Of a stretch of DNA of 7,659 bases, positions 6,187 through 7,659 are shown in pieces. Within the stretch, counting starts at the first letter, position 1. Each line of letters begins with the position of its first letter. Source of the stretch: Candidatus Staskawiczbacteria bacterium. GTDB lineage: Bacteria; Patescibacteriota; Minisyncoccia; Minisyncoccales; Staskawiczbacteraceae. The translations under genes and the position numbers were made by a program. The notes beneath the pieces were generated by a model. The model was not told where the DNA came from, made no database searches, and saw only the letters and a program-made list of their open reading frames with translations. The stretch covers positions 1-7,659 of the forward strand of contig CAINMG010000107.1 of the NCBI GenBank assembly GCA_903850725.1, given 5' to 3'.

Positions 6187-6210
6187 CACTTCGACAAGCT
6201 CAGTGCAGGC
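6187..6210. repeat. REP-like palindromic element between the tRNAs
   Basis: CACTTCGACAAGCTCAGTG (6187-6205) starts at the base after the tRNA-Arg discriminator and is followed by CAGGC. Its ends CACT and AGTG are complementary, and CTT-CGAC-AAG can form a small inner hairpin. I recognise the core CTTCGACAAGCTCAG as a short dispersed motif found between genes in many unrelated bacteria. It is more GC-rich than its surroundings. The identification comes from memory of the motif; no second copy occurs in this window. Confidence 0.55.
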
Positions 6211-6219
6211 AAAAGTTAT

Positions 6220-6292
6220 GGTGGCCGTAGCTCAATGGTAGAGCACCTCTCTGTGGCAGAGGTGGTTGCGGGTTCGAGTCCCGTCGGTCACC
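6220..6292 (+). tRNA. tRNA-His (anticodon GUG)
   Basis: Acceptor GTGGCCG (6221-6227) pairs with CGGTCAC (6285-6291). G6220 is in the -1 position and can pair with C73 (6292), the identity pair of tRNA-His. The D arm is GCTC/GAGC. The anticodon stem is CCTCT/AGAGG with loop CTGTGGC, and the anticodon GTG is at 6253-6255. The T arm is GCGGG-TTCGAGT-CCCGT (6268-6284). CCA is not encoded. The start codon of the next gene is only two bases beyond the discriminator. Confidence 0.96.
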
Positions 6293-6294
6293 CA

Positions 6295-7581
6295 ATGGAA
6301 TTAGTAGAAAAGTTTATAGTTGCAATGTTTATTGTTTTGATGGTGCCTATAGTGGGGGCTCTGTATTTTAGTTTACAAGTAAATCAGCAAGTTGCCTTGC
6401 AAACAGGTTCAATGTTTGGCGCCTCTTTGTCTAATTCTGTTTTACCAATTTTGCCGGAAAATAAATTAGCTGAAGAAAGTGATATTGTAGAAGTTGATTT
6501 TTCAAAAAAATTACAAAACCCTCCAGAAATTATTAAAGCTATTTACTTAACCAGCTGGTCAGCTGGAAGCAGTAAATATGTGAATGGATATTTAGAAAGT
6601 ATTTTAAAAAATACAGAAATTAATGCAGTTGTAATTGATATCAAAGATTATACGGGTTATGTTTCTTATTTATCGCAAGTGCCAGAAGTTGTAAAATATA
6701 AAACTTCTAAAAATATAATTACAGATTTGTCTGGCTTAATTAAAAAGTTGCATGAAAAAAACATTTATGTAATTGCTAGGCTTTCTGTTTTTGAAGATCC
6801 TGCTTTTGCAAGGGCAAGGCCAGAATTAGCAGTATATGACTCATCTTTGCCTTGGCCATTGGTTGCAAGAGAAAAGCTATGGAAAGATAATAATGGTTTG
6901 TATTGGTTAGATCCTTCTTCAAAAGAAGTACAAGATTATAATATTGCAATTGCTAAAGATGCTTTGTCGCGTGGATTTGATGAAATAAATTTTGATTATA
7001 TTCGCTTTCCATCTGATGGCAAAACCAAAAATATGGCTTTCCCTTATTGGGATGGCATAACTCCAAGACATTTGGTTATGCGAAACTTTTTTGAAAGAAT
7101 AAGGCAAGAATTGCCAGATGCCAAGTTGTCTGTAGATTTATTTGGTCAAAGTACAATTAGCTATGATGATTTAGGTATAGGTCAAATAATAGAAGATTCA
7201 TTTGAATATTTTGATTATGTTTGTCCCATGGTATATCCTTCACATTATGCTACAAATTTCTTGAGCTTTAAAAATCCAGCCTTATATCCTTATGATGTTG
7301 TAAAATATTCAATGGATACAGCTTTGCAAAGAGAAAATAATTATTTTAAATTAAAAGAATTGACAGTTGTTGACGAGAGCGAGAATAAAGAAAAGAGTAA
7401 AGAAATTAAAGCAAAAATAAGGCCATGGCTACAAGATTTTAATATGGGGGCAGTTTACACGACAGAAATGGTCAAAGAACAAATAACAGCTACTAAAGAT
7501 GCCCTGGGAGAAAATTACGCAGGATATTTAATGTGGAATCCATCTAATGTGTACAAACAAGGCGCATTAGCAAAAGAATAA
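6295..7581 (+). CDS. Membrane-anchored DUF4015 putative glycoside hydrolase
   Basis: 428 residues. An N-terminal signal anchor or signal peptide (about 8-28, IVAMFIVLMVPIVGALYFSL) is followed by a low-complexity linker (30-75) and a TIM-barrel domain of the DUF4015 type (about 80-425). Motifs: IKAIYLTSW (80-88), VVIDIKDYTG (112-121), YVIARLSVFEDP (158-169), YWLDPSS (203-209), GFDEINFDYIRFPSDG (227-242), LSVDLFGQ (278-285), CPMVYPSHY (310-318) and YLMWNPSNVY (411-420). D115, E230 and D234 are acidic candidates for catalysis, by analogy with related barrels. The enzyme probably acts outside the membrane on a wall or surface glycan, but no substrate is established for the family. ATG 6295 lies 2 bases after tRNA-His with no Shine-Dalgarno sequence. 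ATG 6325 is the alternative but cuts into the membrane helix. Confidence 0.85.
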   Translation: MELVEKFIVAMFIVLMVPIVGALYFSLQVNQQVALQTGSMFGASLSNSVLPILPENKLAEESDIVEVDFSKKLQNPPEIIKAIYLTSWSAGSSKYVNGYLESILKNTEINAVVIDIKDYTGYVSYLSQVPEVVKYKTSKNIITDLSGLIKKLHEKNIYVIARLSVFEDPAFARARPELAVYDSSLPWPLVAREKLWKDNNGLYWLDPSSKEVQDYNIAIAKDALSRGFDEINFDYIRFPSDGKTKNMAFPYWDGITPRHLVMRNFFERIRQELPDAKLSVDLFGQSTISYDDLGIGQIIEDSFEYFDYVCPMVYPSHYATNFLSFKNPALYPYDVVKYSMDTALQRENNYFKLKELTVVDESENKEKSKEIKAKIRPWLQDFNMGAVYTTEMVKEQITATKDALGENYAGYLMWNPSNVYKQGALAKE

Positions 7582-7606
7582 TTTATTTGCTGTGAATAAG
7601 TTGCTA

Positions 7607-7637
7607 TTGCTAAAACCTATCGGGGGGGGGGTATTAT
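7607..7637 (+). promoter_or_regulatory. Possible promoter with a ten-G tract in its spacer
   Basis: TTGCTA (7607-7612) and TATTAT (7632-7637) could be a -35/-10 pair separated by 19 bases, and ten consecutive G residues (7622-7631) fill the right part of the spacer. Loss of two G residues would give the ideal 17. A change in tract length by slipped-strand copying would alter promoter strength. The downstream gene is beyond the window, so direction and target are unknown. The weak -35 and the closeness to the sequence end lower confidence. Confidence 0.25.
7622..7631. repeat. Homopolymer G10
   Basis: Ten consecutive G residues sit in an otherwise A/T-rich intergenic tail, 40 bases after the DUF4015 stop. 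It is the only long G or C homopolymer in the window. Such runs are prone to replication slippage and to sequencing error. Confidence 0.9.
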
Positions 7638-7659
7638 AAAAGAATAGTTATTAATTTAA

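Noticed and set aside
6073..6294. Upstream extension of the DUF4015 frame through both tRNA genes from a TTG
   Set aside because: The frame is open by chance across two clear tRNAs. The hydrophobic anchor of the protein begins only after the ATG at 6295.
7569..7591. Inverted repeat AGCAAA/TTTGCT around the DUF4015 stop as a terminator
   Set aside because: Only six mostly A/T pairs with an 11-base loop and no following T-tract, so it does not meet the form of an intrinsic terminator.
1..7659. CRISPR array, transposon, toxin-antitoxin pair or anti-phage system
   Set aside because: I looked for regular direct repeats, transposase or nuclease motifs and small paired genes on both strands and found none beyond the domain duplication and the REP-like element.

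Overview
This is a low-GC bacterial window (mostly A/T, with many poly-A and poly-T runs). It looks like a piece of a Candidate Phyla Radiation (Patescibacteria, probably Parcubacteria-like) genome. The support is a combination of features: a peptidoglycan-binding and KNH/Ig-like secreted protein of a type I associate with these lineages, a pilMNO cassette followed by a small membrane protein where PilP would sit in a diderm, tRNAs without encoded CCA, and a strongly shortened Mfd. Lineage is inferred from protein style only. All seven genes end in TAA, and long frames free of TGA fit the standard bacterial code.

Layout. Positions 1-80 are clearly more GC-rich (about 56%) than the rest and look foreign to the gene that follows, possibly a mis-joined contig end. 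Positions 81-1469 (+) encode a secreted, cysteine-bearing surface protein whose signal peptide lacks its basic N-terminal end, so its 5' end is probably damaged or missing. A bidirectional hairpin terminator (1483-1519) separates it from a convergent compact mfd (1534-3501, -). That mfd keeps the RNA-polymerase-binding domain and the translocase but lacks the UvrA-binding front and the autoinhibitory C-terminal domain. A 65-bp divergent intergenic region (3502-3565) carries back-to-back promoters with shared -35 bases and a perfect palindrome, and both flanking genes appear to be leaderless. Then comes a tight + strand operon for the inner-membrane assembly platform of a type IV pilus: pilM, pilN, pilO and a 104-aa one-pass membrane protein (3566-6064). 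PilM binds ATP in the cytoplasm and docks on the INLLP tail of PilN. PilN and PilO are anchored coiled-coil/ferredoxin-like partners.

After the operon there is a promoter-like region, tRNA-Arg(UCU), a short REP-like palindromic element, tRNA-His(GUG), and then, two bases after the tRNA-His discriminator, the start codon of a membrane-anchored DUF4015 TIM-barrel protein (putative glycoside hydrolase, 6295-7581). The last 78 bases hold a run of ten G residues inside a possible promoter spacer.

I see no CRISPR array, transposase, phage or toxin-antitoxin genes. No clearly new multi-gene system is evident. The points most worth following are the minimal Mfd with an altered Walker B motif, the leaderless divergent promoter pair, the DUF4015 message that may be released by tRNA processing, the PilP-position small protein, and the G10 tract.
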